A model generated the notes under the pieces. It did not search any database. It saw only the letters and a program-made list of their open reading frames with translations, and had not been told where the DNA came from. A stretch of DNA of 64,000 nucleotides from an uncultured Pelagibacteraceae bacterium. GTDB taxonomy: Bacteria; Pseudomonadota; Alphaproteobacteria; Pelagibacterales; Pelagibacteraceae. A program made the position numbers and the translations under genes. Where the stretch lies: contig CABZJN010000001.1 of the NCBI GenBank assembly GCA_902526085.1, positions 1-64,000 on the forward strand, in the 5' to 3' direction. Shown piece by piece: positions 49,615-58,214 of the stretch (position 1 is its first letter; the number at the start of each line of letters is the position of its first letter).

Positions 49615-50853
49615 ATGTATAGAAAGGTTGCTCATAAAATTATTCCAGCAAAAAAAAAGCTAAGAAAATTATCTAAAGATTTTAAACAAAATTTTAAAAA
49701 TATTGAAAATTATATAAAAAAAGAGATTTATAAAATAAAGAGGTTAAAGAAATTATCTAAAAATATTATTCCTGAAATAACGTATAAAGAACTTTTATCA
49801 CCTGATTTAAGAATAAATGATCAAATAAAAAAAAGAGGATGCATTATTATTAGAGATGTATTTGATCAAAAAAAAATAGGTAAACTTAACAATGATCTAG
49901 AAAAATATATTGAACATAATGGATATTACAATGATCAAAAAAAGAAAGAGGGTCTAGATAATTACTTTAGTGATTTAAAATCTGGTAAGCCTCAAATTTA
50001 TGGATTGTATTGGTCAAAAGCTCAAATTAAAATCAGGCACTCCCACAAAATGGCCAAAATTAAAAAATTTTTAAATAATCTATGGGTTTTTAAAAATGAG
50101 GAATATGAGGTATTTGATCCAAATCGAGAACTTTCATACGCTGACAGGATCCGAAGAAGAGAACCAGGCGACAATAGTTTAGGTTTGTCACCACATTGCG
50201 ATGCAGGGTCAGTTGAAAGATGGATCGATCCTTCTTATCAAAAAATTTATAATGATATATTTTCAGATAGATTTAAAAATTTTAATCCATTTGATGCAAA
50301 ATATAGAGATAGAACAATTGAATTTGAGTCTCCAGCAGTTGCTCATGTTTTTAGAACTTTTCAAGGTTGGACAGCATTAACTGAACAGGGCCCTAAAGAT
50401 GGAACATTACAATTAATTCCTATTTCAAAAGCTATGGCTTATGTTTTGACCAGAGCTCTGTTAGATGATGTTCCAGATAATGAGTTATGCGGATCGAAAG
50501 TTGGAAAAGCACTATCAGTTAATGAAAAATATCATAGCTTACTTTTGGAGGGATTAATATCAATACCTAAAATGTACCCTGGTGATACAATTTGGTGGCA
50601 TCCAGATGTTATCCATGCAGTAGAAGACAAGCATTTAGGAAAAAATTTTTCTAATGTTATTTATGTTGGCGCAACCCCATATTGTAAAAAAAATTTAAAT
50701 TATATTAACAAGCAATCAAAAAAGTTTTTAGAGGGAAAAAGTCCACCAGATTTTGCACCAGAAGATTTTGAGGTTAATTATAAAGGAAGGGTGACAGAAA
50801 AAGATCTAAGCGTTCTTGCAAAAAAACAATTAGGTTTAGTCGATTGGAATTAA
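49615..50853 (+). CDS. DUF1479 family 2-oxoglutarate/Fe(II) oxygenase
   Basis: Putative non-haem iron dioxygenase related to E. coli YbiU. The 412 residues have a lysine-rich N-terminal helix region (1-60), RGCIIIRDVFDQKKIGKL, the iron-binding pair His194 and Asp196 in LSPHCDAGSVERW, FRTFQGWTALTEQGPKDGTL and the distal His334 in VIHAVED. A WWHPD segment precedes it. Preserved iron ligands suggest an active enzyme. Substrate is unknown. Convergent with grx, with their stops one base apart. Confidence 0.85.
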   Translation: MYRKVAHKIIPAKKKLRKLSKDFKQNFKNIENYIKKEIYKIKRLKKLSKNIIPEITYKELLSPDLRINDQIKKRGCIIIRDVFDQKKIGKLNNDLEKYIEHNGYYNDQKKKEGLDNYFSDLKSGKPQIYGLYWSKAQIKIRHSHKMAKIKKFLNNLWVFKNEEYEVFDPNRELSYADRIRRREPGDNSLGLSPHCDAGSVERWIDPSYQKIYNDIFSDRFKNFNPFDAKYRDRTIEFESPAVAHVFRTFQGWTALTEQGPKDGTLQLIPISKAMAYVLTRALLDDVPDNELCGSKVGKALSVNEKYHSLLLEGLISIPKMYPGDTIWWHPDVIHAVEDKHLGKNFSNVIYVGATPYCKKNLNYINKQSKKFLEGKSPPDFAPEDFEVNYKGRVTEKDLSVLAKKQLGLVDWN

Positions 50854-50854
50854 C

Positions 50855-51109
50855 TTACTTTAAAGATGCTTCTAGTTGACCATTTTTTTCAAGATCTCTT
50901 AACTCCTGGTAACCACCAATATGTTCATCATTAAAAAAAATTTGAGGTATTGTTCTCCTTCCATTAGCTTTTTTAATCATTTCATCCCTAAGTTCCGGTC
51001 CAGTAGAGACATCAATAACTTTGTACTCAAGATTATTTCTATTTAGTAATCTTTTTGCTGCATCACAAAAAGCACACATTGGGCCTGAATACATGGTAAT
51101 ATTTTTCAT
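50855..51109 (-). CDS. grxC: Glutaredoxin 3
   Basis: Small thiol-disulfide carrier. The 84 residues show MYSGPMCAFCDAAKRLL with the active-site CAFC (family norm CPYC or CPFC), TIPQIF with the cis-proline, and HIGGYQELRDL. A two-cysteine monothiol/dithiol class call is uncertain, but the CxxC indicates dithiol. The alanine instead of proline at the second position of the CxxC is unusual. Divergent in direction from the LysE exporter; 28 bases separate it from the DUF2805 gene. Confidence 0.92.
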   Translation of the reverse strand: MKNITMYSGPMCAFCDAAKRLLNRNNLEYKVIDVSTGPELRDEMIKKANGRRTIPQIFFNDEHIGGYQELRDLEKNGQLEASLK

Positions 51110-51137
51110 ACTAAAGATATAATTATATTTTTATAAT

Positions 51138-51437
51138 TTACCAGTTAAGAATTTCATTTTTCTTAATTTTTACTCTTATTTGTTTTCTTGAATATTCAAA
51201 TTTTTTTCTATGCTTAATACTTTGCGAATTTACTCTTTTTCTCCATAACCTAAAAGAAGAGGGTTTTAGATTTCTTCTCATTATCTTAATTACATCAGAC
51301 TCAGTTTTGCCTGTTTTTTTTTCTATTTCCTCGAATGTAATTCTGTCAGCCCAAGCAGCCCAGATAACCCAGTCTGGACTTCCTGGTTTTGGCTCAGGAT
51401 TTTTGACTTTGGTTGTAGGCCTGTGACTTTTTTTCAT
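51138..51437 (-). CDS. DUF2805 (TIGR03643) family protein
   Basis: A 99-residue basic protein. The core PGSPDWVIWAAWADRITFEEIEKKTG, ESDVIKIMRRNLKPSSFRLWRKRV matches the TIGR03643/DUF2805 pattern, with a helix-turn-helix-like ITFEEIEKKTGKTESDVIKIM stretch that hints at nucleic-acid binding. Function is unknown. The C-terminal half is lysine/arginine rich. It is transcribed toward grx, away from the hairpin in front of the LysE-family gene. Confidence 0.8.
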   Translation of the reverse strand: MKKSHRPTTKVKNPEPKPGSPDWVIWAAWADRITFEEIEKKTGKTESDVIKIMRRNLKPSSFRLWRKRVNSQSIKHRKKFEYSRKQIRVKIKKNEILNW

Positions 51438-51505
51438 AGATTTTTCAGCAAAACTTTAAATAAATTTTAATGCAAATTTCAATGCCTATGATATTATCAC
51501 TTTTA

Positions 51506-51552
51506 GATAGTCCTATCTAGCCATCTTTAGCTCCCGGTTTTTTAGGACTATC
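51506..51552. promoter_or_regulatory. Perfect 10-bp hairpin between two divergent genes
   Basis: GATAGTCCTA (51506-51515) and TAGGACTATC (51543-51552) are perfectly complementary around a 27-base loop, ending six bases before the LysE-family ATG. No T-run follows on either strand, so it is not a terminator. The loop contains AGC/GCT that could form an inner stem. Possible 5' leader element for the exporter, or an operator. Confidence 0.45.
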
Positions 51553-51557
51553 CTTAG

Positions 51558-52172
51558 ATGCTTCCATTAAACTACTTCCTTTTTCTTCAAATAATTCTTT
51601 TCATGTTTATTACTCCTGGAACACCAAGGATTGTAATCATTTCATATTCAATGAATTACGGAGTAAAAAAATGTGTATGGACAGCATTAGGAGATGTCAC
51701 TGCAAATATAATTCAAGCAACTCTTGTTATATTTGTTATTGGTTCATTTATTTCAGATAATCCTAAGTTGCTTAATTCAATTAAGTGGGTTGGAATAATT
51801 TATATTTTATATCTTGCTTATGATATTTATAAATCTCGACCAAAAAGTATAAACTCTGATGAAAAATCAGAAAAAACTTTTTTATCTTTTTATAAAGATG
51901 GCTTTTTAGTTGCAGGAACAAGTCCTAAGGCTTGGATGTTTTTTCCGTTTATATTTCCACAATTTATTGATTTCAGTTCTAACTATGTTGCTCAATTTAT
52001 TATTTTAATTACGACATATGTAATATTAGATTTTTTATCTTTAATCGGATACGCCATTCTGGCAAATAAAATGATTAAATGGGTTAAAACTAACGCAAAG
52101 GTCATAAACACAATTTCTGCGTGCGTTTTAGTTGTAATTGCATCAATAATTGCATTTATGCAACAATATTAG
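51558..52172 (+). CDS. LysE/RhtB-family amino acid exporter
   Basis: Six-helix exporter of the LysE superfamily. The 204 residues start with LNYFLFLQIILFMFITPGTPR, the usual family start with TPG(P) in the first helix, followed by NYGVKKCVWTALGDVTANI and FLVAGTSPKAWMFFPFIFPQF, matching RhtB members. No Shine-Dalgarno is visible; the ATG is placed directly after a perfect hairpin. Likely exports an amino acid or homoserine-like compound; substrate cannot be read. Confidence 0.9.
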   Translation: MLPLNYFLFLQIILFMFITPGTPRIVIISYSMNYGVKKCVWTALGDVTANIIQATLVIFVIGSFISDNPKLLNSIKWVGIIYILYLAYDIYKSRPKSINSDEKSEKTFLSFYKDGFLVAGTSPKAWMFFPFIFPQFIDFSSNYVAQFIILITTYVILDFLSLIGYAILANKMIKWVKTNAKVINTISACVLVVIASIIAFMQQY

Positions 52173-52196
52173 GTGTGAATGCGATACTACTGTTAC

Positions 52197-52225
52197 TTGC
52201 AAAAAAATTAATTTCTTAGTTTAAT
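52197..52225 (+). promoter_or_regulatory. Candidate promoter of the Liv binding-protein gene
   Basis: TTGCAA (52197-52202) and TTTAAT (52220-52225) with a 17-base spacer, about 35 bases upstream of the start codon. The leader between them and the ATG ends in a strong ribosome binding site. Confidence 0.4.
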
Positions 52226-52250
52226 AAGGTTTAAATTAATTAATAATAAA

Positions 52251-52256
52251 GAGGAG
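52251..52256 (+). promoter_or_regulatory. Strong ribosome binding site of the Liv binding-protein gene
   Basis: GAGGAG sits four bases before the ATG at 52261. This is one of only two clear Shine-Dalgarno sites noticed in the window, consistent with very high production of a periplasmic binding protein. Confidence 0.65.
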
Positions 52257-52260
52257 ATAA

Positions 52261-53499
52261 ATGAAAATTAAAAACATTATAATTACATTTGTTTCTGCAA
52301 TAGCAATTTTATTTTCAACTTCAGTTGTTTCATTCGCAAAGGTTGTTGGTGATAAAATTATCTTAGGTGCTGCAATCTCTTTAACTGGAAAGTATTCATC
52401 TAATGGAGTTCATACTCAAAATGGTTATAATATGGCCGTTGACAGAATTAACGACATGGGTGGTATTAAAGTTGGAGGAAAAACTTACAAGTTTGATATT
52501 ATCTATTACGATGATGAGTCAAATCCTAAAAGAGCAGCGCAACTTGCAGAAAGATTAATTTCACAAGATGGTGTTGAGTTTATGCTTGGACCCTACAGTT
52601 CAGGTTTAACAAAAGCGATTGCACCTGTTACAGAGAAATACGGTGTTCCAATGGTTGAGGCTAATGGTGCATCAAGATCTTTGTTCACTAAAGGTTATAA
52701 ATATCTATTTGCAGTGCTTGCACCAGCAAACTTATATTTAGATGTTGCGATCGAAACAGCTGTAGAGTTAAACGGTGGAAAAGGTGTAAGAATTGCGCAA
52801 GCCTTTGAGCAAGACGCATTCTCACAAGACGTTAGATTAGGTATTTTAGATGCTGCAGAGAGGACTGGATCTAAAATTATAATCGATGATAAACTACCAA
52901 AAGAGCTTAATGACATGGCAGCTACTTTAGCAAAAGTTAAAGCTGTTAAACCAGATGTCTTAGTTGTATCTGGACACACAAAAGGTGCTTTAACTGCTAT
53001 TAGACAAATTGCTGAAATGAAAGTTGATGTACCTATGCTTGCGATGACACACTGTGATGCTGCTAAATTATCTAAGCAACACGGAAAGAACTCACAATAT
53101 GCTTTATGTGCATCTCAATGGCACAAAACATTAACTTATAAAGATGATTTCTTCAAAGACGGTATGACTTATGCTGCAGACTTTGAAAAATTATTTGGTT
53201 ATGACCCACCATATCAATCAGCAGAGTCTTCAGCTGCTTTATTAGTTTTCAAAGATGCATTTGAAAGAGCAAATTCTTTTGATCAAAAGAAAGTAAGAGA
53301 TGCACTTGCAGATACTAATATGCAAACATTCTATGGAAATATCAAATTTGCAGAAGGTGGTCAGAACGTTGACAAACCAATGGTATTATTCCAAGTTATG
53401 TGTGACGATGCAGGAAAATGTGAAAATAAAGTTGTAGCTCCATTAAAATGGGCTTCAGCAGAATTAATTCACCCAATTCCTAAGTGGTCTGAAAGATAA
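52261..53499 (+). CDS. Branched-chain amino acid ABC transporter, substrate-binding protein
   Basis: Periplasmic binding protein of a Liv-type (HAAT) importer. The 412 residues have a signal peptide ending near VVSFA-KVV, then IILGAAISLTGKYSSNG, NGYNMAVDRINDMGG, YYDDESNPKRAAQLAERLI and FMLGPYSSGLTKAIAPV, the Type I periplasmic fold. Substrate class (branched-chain amino acids, other amino acids or amides) is not certain. It has a strong promoter and RBS and is followed by a strong terminator, then the permease genes. Confidence 0.9.
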   Translation: MKIKNIIITFVSAIAILFSTSVVSFAKVVGDKIILGAAISLTGKYSSNGVHTQNGYNMAVDRINDMGGIKVGGKTYKFDIIYYDDESNPKRAAQLAERLISQDGVEFMLGPYSSGLTKAIAPVTEKYGVPMVEANGASRSLFTKGYKYLFAVLAPANLYLDVAIETAVELNGGKGVRIAQAFEQDAFSQDVRLGILDAAERTGSKIIIDDKLPKELNDMAATLAKVKAVKPDVLVVSGHTKGALTAIRQIAEMKVDVPMLAMTHCDAAKLSKQHGKNSQYALCASQWHKTLTYKDDFFKDGMTYAADFEKLFGYDPPYQSAESSAALLVFKDAFERANSFDQKKVRDALADTNMQTFYGNIKFAEGGQNVDKPMVLFQVMCDDAGKCENKVVAPLKWASAELIHPIPKWSER

Positions 53500-53513
53500 T
53501 AAAAAATAACGTT

Positions 53514-53542
53514 AGCCCCCTAGCAATAGGGGGCTTTTTTTT
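53514..53542 (+). terminator. Rho-independent terminator after the Liv binding protein
   Basis: AGCCCCCTA (53514-53522), GCAA loop, TAGGGGGCT (53527-53535) followed by seven Ts. A perfect nine-pair GC-rich stem, striking in this AT-rich sequence. It lies between the binding-protein gene and livH, so probably limits read-through and sets stoichiometry. Confidence 0.92.
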
Positions 53543-53560
53543 ATATAGCATTTAGAGTTT

Positions 53561-54454
53561 ATGGATTTTTTAATTTTCCAAGTTCCGATGTTAACTTTAC
53601 AAGCTGTACTAGATGGTTTGTTACTTGGAATTTTATTTGCGTTAATCGCTTATGGAATGGCTCTCCAATGGGGAGTTATGAATATAATTAATATTGCGCA
53701 AGGTGATTTAGTTATATTAGGAGGATATATTGCATACTTTATGTATCTGTATGGAATTCATCCCGCATGGGGAGTAATAGTTTCACCAATAATAATGTAT
53801 TTTGTTGGAGTAGTAATTTATAAATTAGTGATAAATAAAGTAGTTGATAGAGATTTATTCATTTCGATTTTAGCAACTTTTGGAATAAGCATATTATTCA
53901 TGCAATTAATGAACTTTGCATTTGGTGCGGATGTCGTCCTTGCAAATTCGGGATATGGAACAACAATGTTATTTGATAACTCAGTAACATTGCCGAATTC
54001 GAAAATATTCTCAGCATTTATAAGTATTGTATTTGCTATCGGATTAGTAGTTTATATGAAAAAATCTAAGCTTGGACGGGCTATTAGAGCTACAGCTCAA
54101 AACGCAAGAGCAGCCAAGATTTTAGGTGTAGATACTGAGAAAGTTTATGCTGCAACTTTTGGAATTAATGCTGCATTGTGTGGTGTTGCTGGTGCTTTAA
54201 TTTCAATAACATTCACAATACACCCATACATGGGACTTCCTTACACAATTAGATCTTTCATGATTGTTATTGTTGCAGGCTTAGGAAATCTACCTGGTGT
54301 TGCTATGTCGGGTATGGGATTAGGTGTGTTTGAAGAATTTGCAGATTATATTTTAGGAACAGAATTTAGGATTGGTTCTGTGTTTTTACTGTTGGTTTTA
54401 ATACTAGTCTATAGAAGATTTAAACTTTCAAGAAAAAGAGAATATTTAAAATGA
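53561..54454 (+). CDS. livH: Branched-chain amino acid ABC transporter permease (LivH type)
   Basis: Inner-membrane permease of the Liv system. The 297 residues have about eight helices, with LQAVLDGLLLGILFALIAYG, NIINIAQGDLVILGGY, RAIRATAQNARAAKILGVDTEKVYA (the cytosolic EAA-like loop that contacts the ATPases) and GLGNLPGVAMSGMGLGVFEE. It begins 18 bases after a terminator and overlaps the next small gene by four bases. Confidence 0.93.
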   Translation: MDFLIFQVPMLTLQAVLDGLLLGILFALIAYGMALQWGVMNIINIAQGDLVILGGYIAYFMYLYGIHPAWGVIVSPIIMYFVGVVIYKLVINKVVDRDLFISILATFGISILFMQLMNFAFGADVVLANSGYGTTMLFDNSVTLPNSKIFSAFISIVFAIGLVVYMKKSKLGRAIRATAQNARAAKILGVDTEKVYAATFGINAALCGVAGALISITFTIHPYMGLPYTIRSFMIVIVAGLGNLPGVAMSGMGLGVFEEFADYILGTEFRIGSVFLLLVLILVYRRFKLSRKREYLK

Positions 54455-54633
54455 GGAAAGTTAAGATTACCGATGACCAAGGGAATAATATCGAGGTAGA
54501 TATTGACAAATTTAAAAAACATTTAGACGAGTTTCATGATAGTGGAACAACTATTCATGAGGAGAATGGATACTATTTTACAGTTAATCAATTATTTAGA
54601 AATAAAATAAAAAACTTATATGATCAAAAATAA
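54451..54633 (+). CDS. Small protein of unknown function in the Liv operon
   Basis: A 60-residue acidic/basic soluble protein (KVKITDDQGNNIEVDIDKF, then a helix and IHEENGYYFTVNQLFRNKI). It overlaps livH by four bases and livM by 14, so it is tightly embedded in the operon. No signal peptide or membrane segment is visible. I do not recognise the family. The frame is supported by its perfect fit between two overlapping genes and by amino-acid composition typical of real protein. Confidence 0.7.
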   Translation: MRKVKITDDQGNNIEVDIDKFKKHLDEFHDSGTTIHEENGYYFTVNQLFRNKIKNLYDQK

Positions 54634-55672
54634 TTTAATTATTTATTTAGCAATTCTAATATTTGGATTAGCAGCACCATTTGTATTTCCTGCATTTAAG
54701 GTTCAGTTATCAATTCTTTGTATATTAATTATTCTTGCAATCACTTGGAATGTGCAAGGTGGGGAAATGGGTTATAACACTTTTGGAAATATTCTTTTCT
54801 ATGGTTTGGGAATGTATTTGTGTGCTTCAGTACAGGTTGGAATGTTTTTTCCATTAGGAGAATGGACAGAAGGAGGAGGAGAAAAGACATTTGTTCATAC
54901 TCCCGCACAATTCTTCCAAGGATTTGCATTTGGCTTAGCGGTTGCAGCTATAGTTCCAGCAATTGTTGCTGGTTTAATTGGTTATTCAATTTTAGGTTTG
55001 AGAGGACATTATTTTGCAATTTGTACTTTAGGATTAGGAGTTGCAGCTGGAGAAATTTCTGGTGGAATAGAAATAATTGGCGCTGGACAAGGATTCACAA
55101 CTCCTCCATTTCCTAATGTTGATAGGTTAGAGGCAAGAGGAGAGTTTTTCTATTTTTGTAGTTTTATAGTTTTAATATTTACATTCCTTGCAGTTAAAGC
55201 AATTTACTCAACACGATTTAAATTAGTCCTCAATGCAATTAGGGACAATGAAGATAAAGCTGAGGCAATGGGTATCCAAACTATGAAATATAAAATTATT
55301 GGTTGGATGATATCAGCATTCTTTTGTGGATTAGCTGGAGGTATTATGGGAGGATTAGTTGGTTATATTGACTCCACAGATGTTGCATTTGATGGAAGAG
55401 AAATGGGAGTATTTATGGTTTTGATGGCTATATTAGGTGGTAAAGGAACTTTATGGGGACCTGTAATTGGTGCAACATTGTTTCATATATTTAAAGAGGG
55501 TTTTTGGACATTCTTCCTTGGATGGCAGTATGTTGCCCTTGGAGTTCTAATTGTAGTAATTGTAATTTATTTCCCTGAGGGAATCATGGGGTGGCTGAGA
55601 GAAAAGTATCCAGAGAGATTTGGTGAAGTCGTAGATGAGGCAGATCGGAAAGCGCAGGTTACACTTAAATGA
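54620..55672 (+). CDS. livM: Branched-chain amino acid ABC transporter permease (LivM type)
   Basis: Second membrane subunit of the first Liv system. The 350 residues contain WNVQGGEMGYNTFGNILFYG, LGLRGHYFAICTLGLGVAAGE, a periplasmic loop with GAGQGFTTPPFPNV, and the ATPase-contact segment NAIRDNEDKAEAMGIQTMKYK, all LivM features. The C-terminus is long and charged. It overlaps the small upstream gene by 14 bases and livG by four. Confidence 0.94.
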   Translation: MIKNNLIIYLAILIFGLAAPFVFPAFKVQLSILCILIILAITWNVQGGEMGYNTFGNILFYGLGMYLCASVQVGMFFPLGEWTEGGGEKTFVHTPAQFFQGFAFGLAVAAIVPAIVAGLIGYSILGLRGHYFAICTLGLGVAAGEISGGIEIIGAGQGFTTPPFPNVDRLEARGEFFYFCSFIVLIFTFLAVKAIYSTRFKLVLNAIRDNEDKAEAMGIQTMKYKIIGWMISAFFCGLAGGIMGGLVGYIDSTDVAFDGREMGVFMVLMAILGGKGTLWGPVIGATLFHIFKEGFWTFFLGWQYVALGVLIVVIVIYFPEGIMGWLREKYPERFGEVVDEADRKAQVTLK

Positions 55673-56409
55673 GTATTCTAGAGGTAAATAACGTTAGTAA
55701 ATCTTTTGGAGGTGTAAAAGCTAATGTAGATATTTCTATGTCTGTTGAAAAAGGTAAAATTGTTGGATTAATAGGTCCAAATGGATCTGGCAAAACAACA
55801 TTATTTAATTCTATTGTTGGCACTTATCCAATAGACCAAGGTTCTATAAAATTTAATGGTAAAGAAGTTTCTGAGCTACCAGTTCCTATAATTGCTAAGC
55901 TTGGATTACTTAGAACTTTTCAACAGACAAGAATATATGGAAAATTAAATTGTGTAGATAATATGCTTATAAGTCATAAAGCGAGCGATGAAAGTTTGAT
56001 TTCAATATTTTCTCAAATACCTCAAGACCTTGCAGATAAAGCTGAAAATTTATTAAATTTTGTAGGATTATATCAAAAAAGAAAATTAAGAGCAGGAGAC
56101 TTATCATTTGGTCAACAGAAATTATTAGAACTTGCGATGGCATTAATGAATGAGCCTGAAATGCTTTTACTAGATGAACCGACTGCGGGAATTAATCCTA
56201 CTTTGATAAATGGAATTATAGACAGACTAATTAAAGTTAATCAAGAATTTGGAATTACACTTCTAGTTATTGAACATAATATGAGAGTGATTATGCAACT
56301 TGCTGAGAGTATATTTTGTTTAGCACATGGCAAGATGCTTGCAAATGGTACGCCGGATGAAATTAGAAATGATAAGCGTGTAATAGATGCATATCTAGGA
56401 GCACAATAA
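55669..56409 (+). CDS. livG: Branched-chain amino acid ABC transporter ATPase (LivG type)
   Basis: ATPase of the first Liv system. The 246 residues hold Walker A GPNGSGKTTLFNSIVG, FQQTRIYGKLNCVDNML with the Q-loop, the signature LSFGQQKLLELAMALM, Walker B MLLLDEPTAGINP and the switch histidine in VIEHNMRVIMQLA. The second ATPase begins on the last base of its stop codon. Standard LivG length and motif set. Confidence 0.95.
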   Translation: MSILEVNNVSKSFGGVKANVDISMSVEKGKIVGLIGPNGSGKTTLFNSIVGTYPIDQGSIKFNGKEVSELPVPIIAKLGLLRTFQQTRIYGKLNCVDNMLISHKASDESLISIFSQIPQDLADKAENLLNFVGLYQKRKLRAGDLSFGQQKLLELAMALMNEPEMLLLDEPTAGINPTLINGIIDRLIKVNQEFGITLLVIEHNMRVIMQLAESIFCLAHGKMLANGTPDEIRNDKRVIDAYLGAQ

Positions 56410-57194
56410 TGGCAAATCAATATGAAGTTTTAGGAAAGGCCCCTGTTGCAGAAGATTTACAAAAATTATCTACAGAAAATGTACATTTAACTATTAGAGG
56501 CTTATCTGCTGGATACGGAAAGATGGAAATACTTCACAATTTCGATTTATTCGTAAGTAAAGCACAATCTCTTTGTCTAATAGGGCCAAATGGAGCTGGA
56601 AAATCAACAATACTGCACTCAATCTATGGATTTACTAATATTTTCAAAGGAAAAATAGAAATTGACGGTAAAGAAATAACTAATCTTACTCCCGCCGAAA
56701 AACTTAAGTCAGAGGGAATAGCTTACATTCTTCAAGATAATTCAGTTTTCCCAGATATGACTGTGGAAGAGAACCTACTGATGGGAGGATATATTAAAGA
56801 TAAAACCGAGGAGTCTTTTGAAGAGGCTGAGAGAGTTCTACAAAAGTATGAAAGATTAAGAAATAGAAGAAATCAACCAGCAAAAGTTTTGTCTGGGGGA
56901 GAGAGAAGGCTTTTGGAAATTTCTAGAGCTCTAGTAATGAAACCATCGATTTTACTTGTCGATGAGCCATCTATAGGGCTTGAGCCTAGATATATTCAAA
57001 TGGTTTTTGAGATTTTAGACGATCTTCAGAAAAATGAAAAAAAAACAATCATATTAGTTGAGCAAAATGCGAAGAAAGGTTTAGAGTTTGCAGACATAGG
57101 TTATGTCTTAGTTTCAGGCGAGACAGCTATTGCAGGTAAAGGTGATGATCTTTTAAATAATCCAGATGTTGGCCGTCTTTTCCTGGGTGGTTAA
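56409..57194 (+). CDS. livF: Branched-chain amino acid ABC transporter ATPase (LivF type)
   Basis: Second ATPase of the first Liv system. The 261 residues start with about 28 extra residues before the ABC domain, then Walker A GPNGAGKSTILHSIYG, the signature LSGGERRLLEISRALV, Walker B ILLVDEPSIGLEPRY and a LVEQNAKKGLEFADIGYVL tail that marks LivF. The N-terminal extension (EVLGKAPVAEDLQKL) is absent from most LivF proteins. azlC begins on the last base of its stop codon. Confidence 0.94.
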   Translation: MANQYEVLGKAPVAEDLQKLSTENVHLTIRGLSAGYGKMEILHNFDLFVSKAQSLCLIGPNGAGKSTILHSIYGFTNIFKGKIEIDGKEITNLTPAEKLKSEGIAYILQDNSVFPDMTVEENLLMGGYIKDKTEESFEEAERVLQKYERLRNRRNQPAKVLSGGERRLLEISRALVMKPSILLVDEPSIGLEPRYIQMVFEILDDLQKNEKKTIILVEQNAKKGLEFADIGYVLVSGETAIAGKGDDLLNNPDVGRLFLGG

Positions 57195-57898
57195 TGATTA
57201 ACCCAAAATATTTTTTAAAAGGAGTTCTCTGTTCTAGAAAATTTGACAGTCCAGCAATTGCACTTGGAGCTAGCTTTATTGCAATAGGAGCATTACTAAA
57301 AAATTTAGGGTTTACAATTCAAGAAAGTATCTTCTCTACATTTTTAACTTACGCTTTGCCAGGATCATTGGTAATGGCAGAATCAATGTTGATTGGAGCT
57401 TCTTTAATTAACATTTTTTTAGCAGTATGGCTGGTTAATTCTAGACTTTATCCAATGACTGTCTCGATAATGCCTTTACTTAAACACGAAAGTCAACCAC
57501 GCTGGAAATATTATTTATCTTGTCACTTTGTTGCTGTTTCTTCATGGTTAATTTTAAAGAGTAATTATGAGGAAATAGAGAAAAATTATAGAATTGATTT
57601 TTGGATTGGCATCGGGACCGCAACTTGGTTGATTGCCATTTTTTCAACAGTATTAGGATACTATGCTGCCGATTTTTTAAATAAAGATATGATAATTGGT
57701 TTAACAATTGTAAATCCAATTTATTTTATGTGTGCAATGATAGGTGTAATGAAAACAATTCAACTTTCATCAGCAATACTTTTAGGAGCAATTCTGGGAC
57801 CAATTTTTTATTTTGTATCTCCTGAATGGAGTGTTTTAATAGGAGGAGTTGTCGCTGGAACAGTAGCTTATCTAATAGGAGAAAAATATGGCAACTAA
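57194..57898 (+). CDS. azlC: Branched-chain amino acid exporter large subunit
   Basis: Large subunit of an AzlCD branched-chain amino acid efflux pump. The 234 residues form about six helices. FDSPAIALGASFIAIGALLKN, FSTFLTYALPGSLVMAES and LWLVNSRLYPMTVSIMPLL-type segments match AzlC. It overlaps azlD by 11 bases and directly follows the importer ATPase, so an exporter for branched-chain amino acids shares an operon with an importer of the same class. Confidence 0.88.
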   Translation: MINPKYFLKGVLCSRKFDSPAIALGASFIAIGALLKNLGFTIQESIFSTFLTYALPGSLVMAESMLIGASLINIFLAVWLVNSRLYPMTVSIMPLLKHESQPRWKYYLSCHFVAVSSWLILKSNYEEIEKNYRIDFWIGIGTATWLIAIFSTVLGYYAADFLNKDMIIGLTIVNPIYFMCAMIGVMKTIQLSSAILLGAILGPIFYFVSPEWSVLIGGVVAGTVAYLIGEKYGN

Positions 57899-58214
57899 TA
57901 TTATTTTAATAATTTTAGTAACTTCTTTTGCAACATATATATCAAGATTTCTCGGTGCTTTTACCTCAGAAAAAATTGCTGAAACTTCAAAAATTTATAA
58001 ATGGTTTAATTGTGTTGCATATTCAACACTTGCAGCTTTAATTTCAAGAATGCTAATTTTTCCCTCAGGCGATCTCTCTGATGTGAATTATATTTTAAGG
58101 ATAACAGTGATATTGTTATCAATATTAATTTTTTATGTAACAAAGAGAAATTTAGTTTATCCAACTGTATTATCTGCTATAATTTTGGCTACATTAAATA
58201 GTTTTGCAGTATGA
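57888..58214 (+). CDS. azlD: Branched-chain amino acid exporter small subunit
   Basis: Small membrane partner of AzlC. The 108 residues have three to four helices and end with VTKRNLVYPTVLSAIILA; ATYISRFLGAFTSEKI at the start and YSTLAALISRMLIF match AzlD. It overlaps azlC by 11 bases and the pentapeptide-repeat gene by four. Confidence 0.87.
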   Translation: MATNIILIILVTSFATYISRFLGAFTSEKIAETSKIYKWFNCVAYSTLAALISRMLIFPSGDLSDVNYILRITVILLSILIFYVTKRNLVYPTVLSAIILATLNSFAV

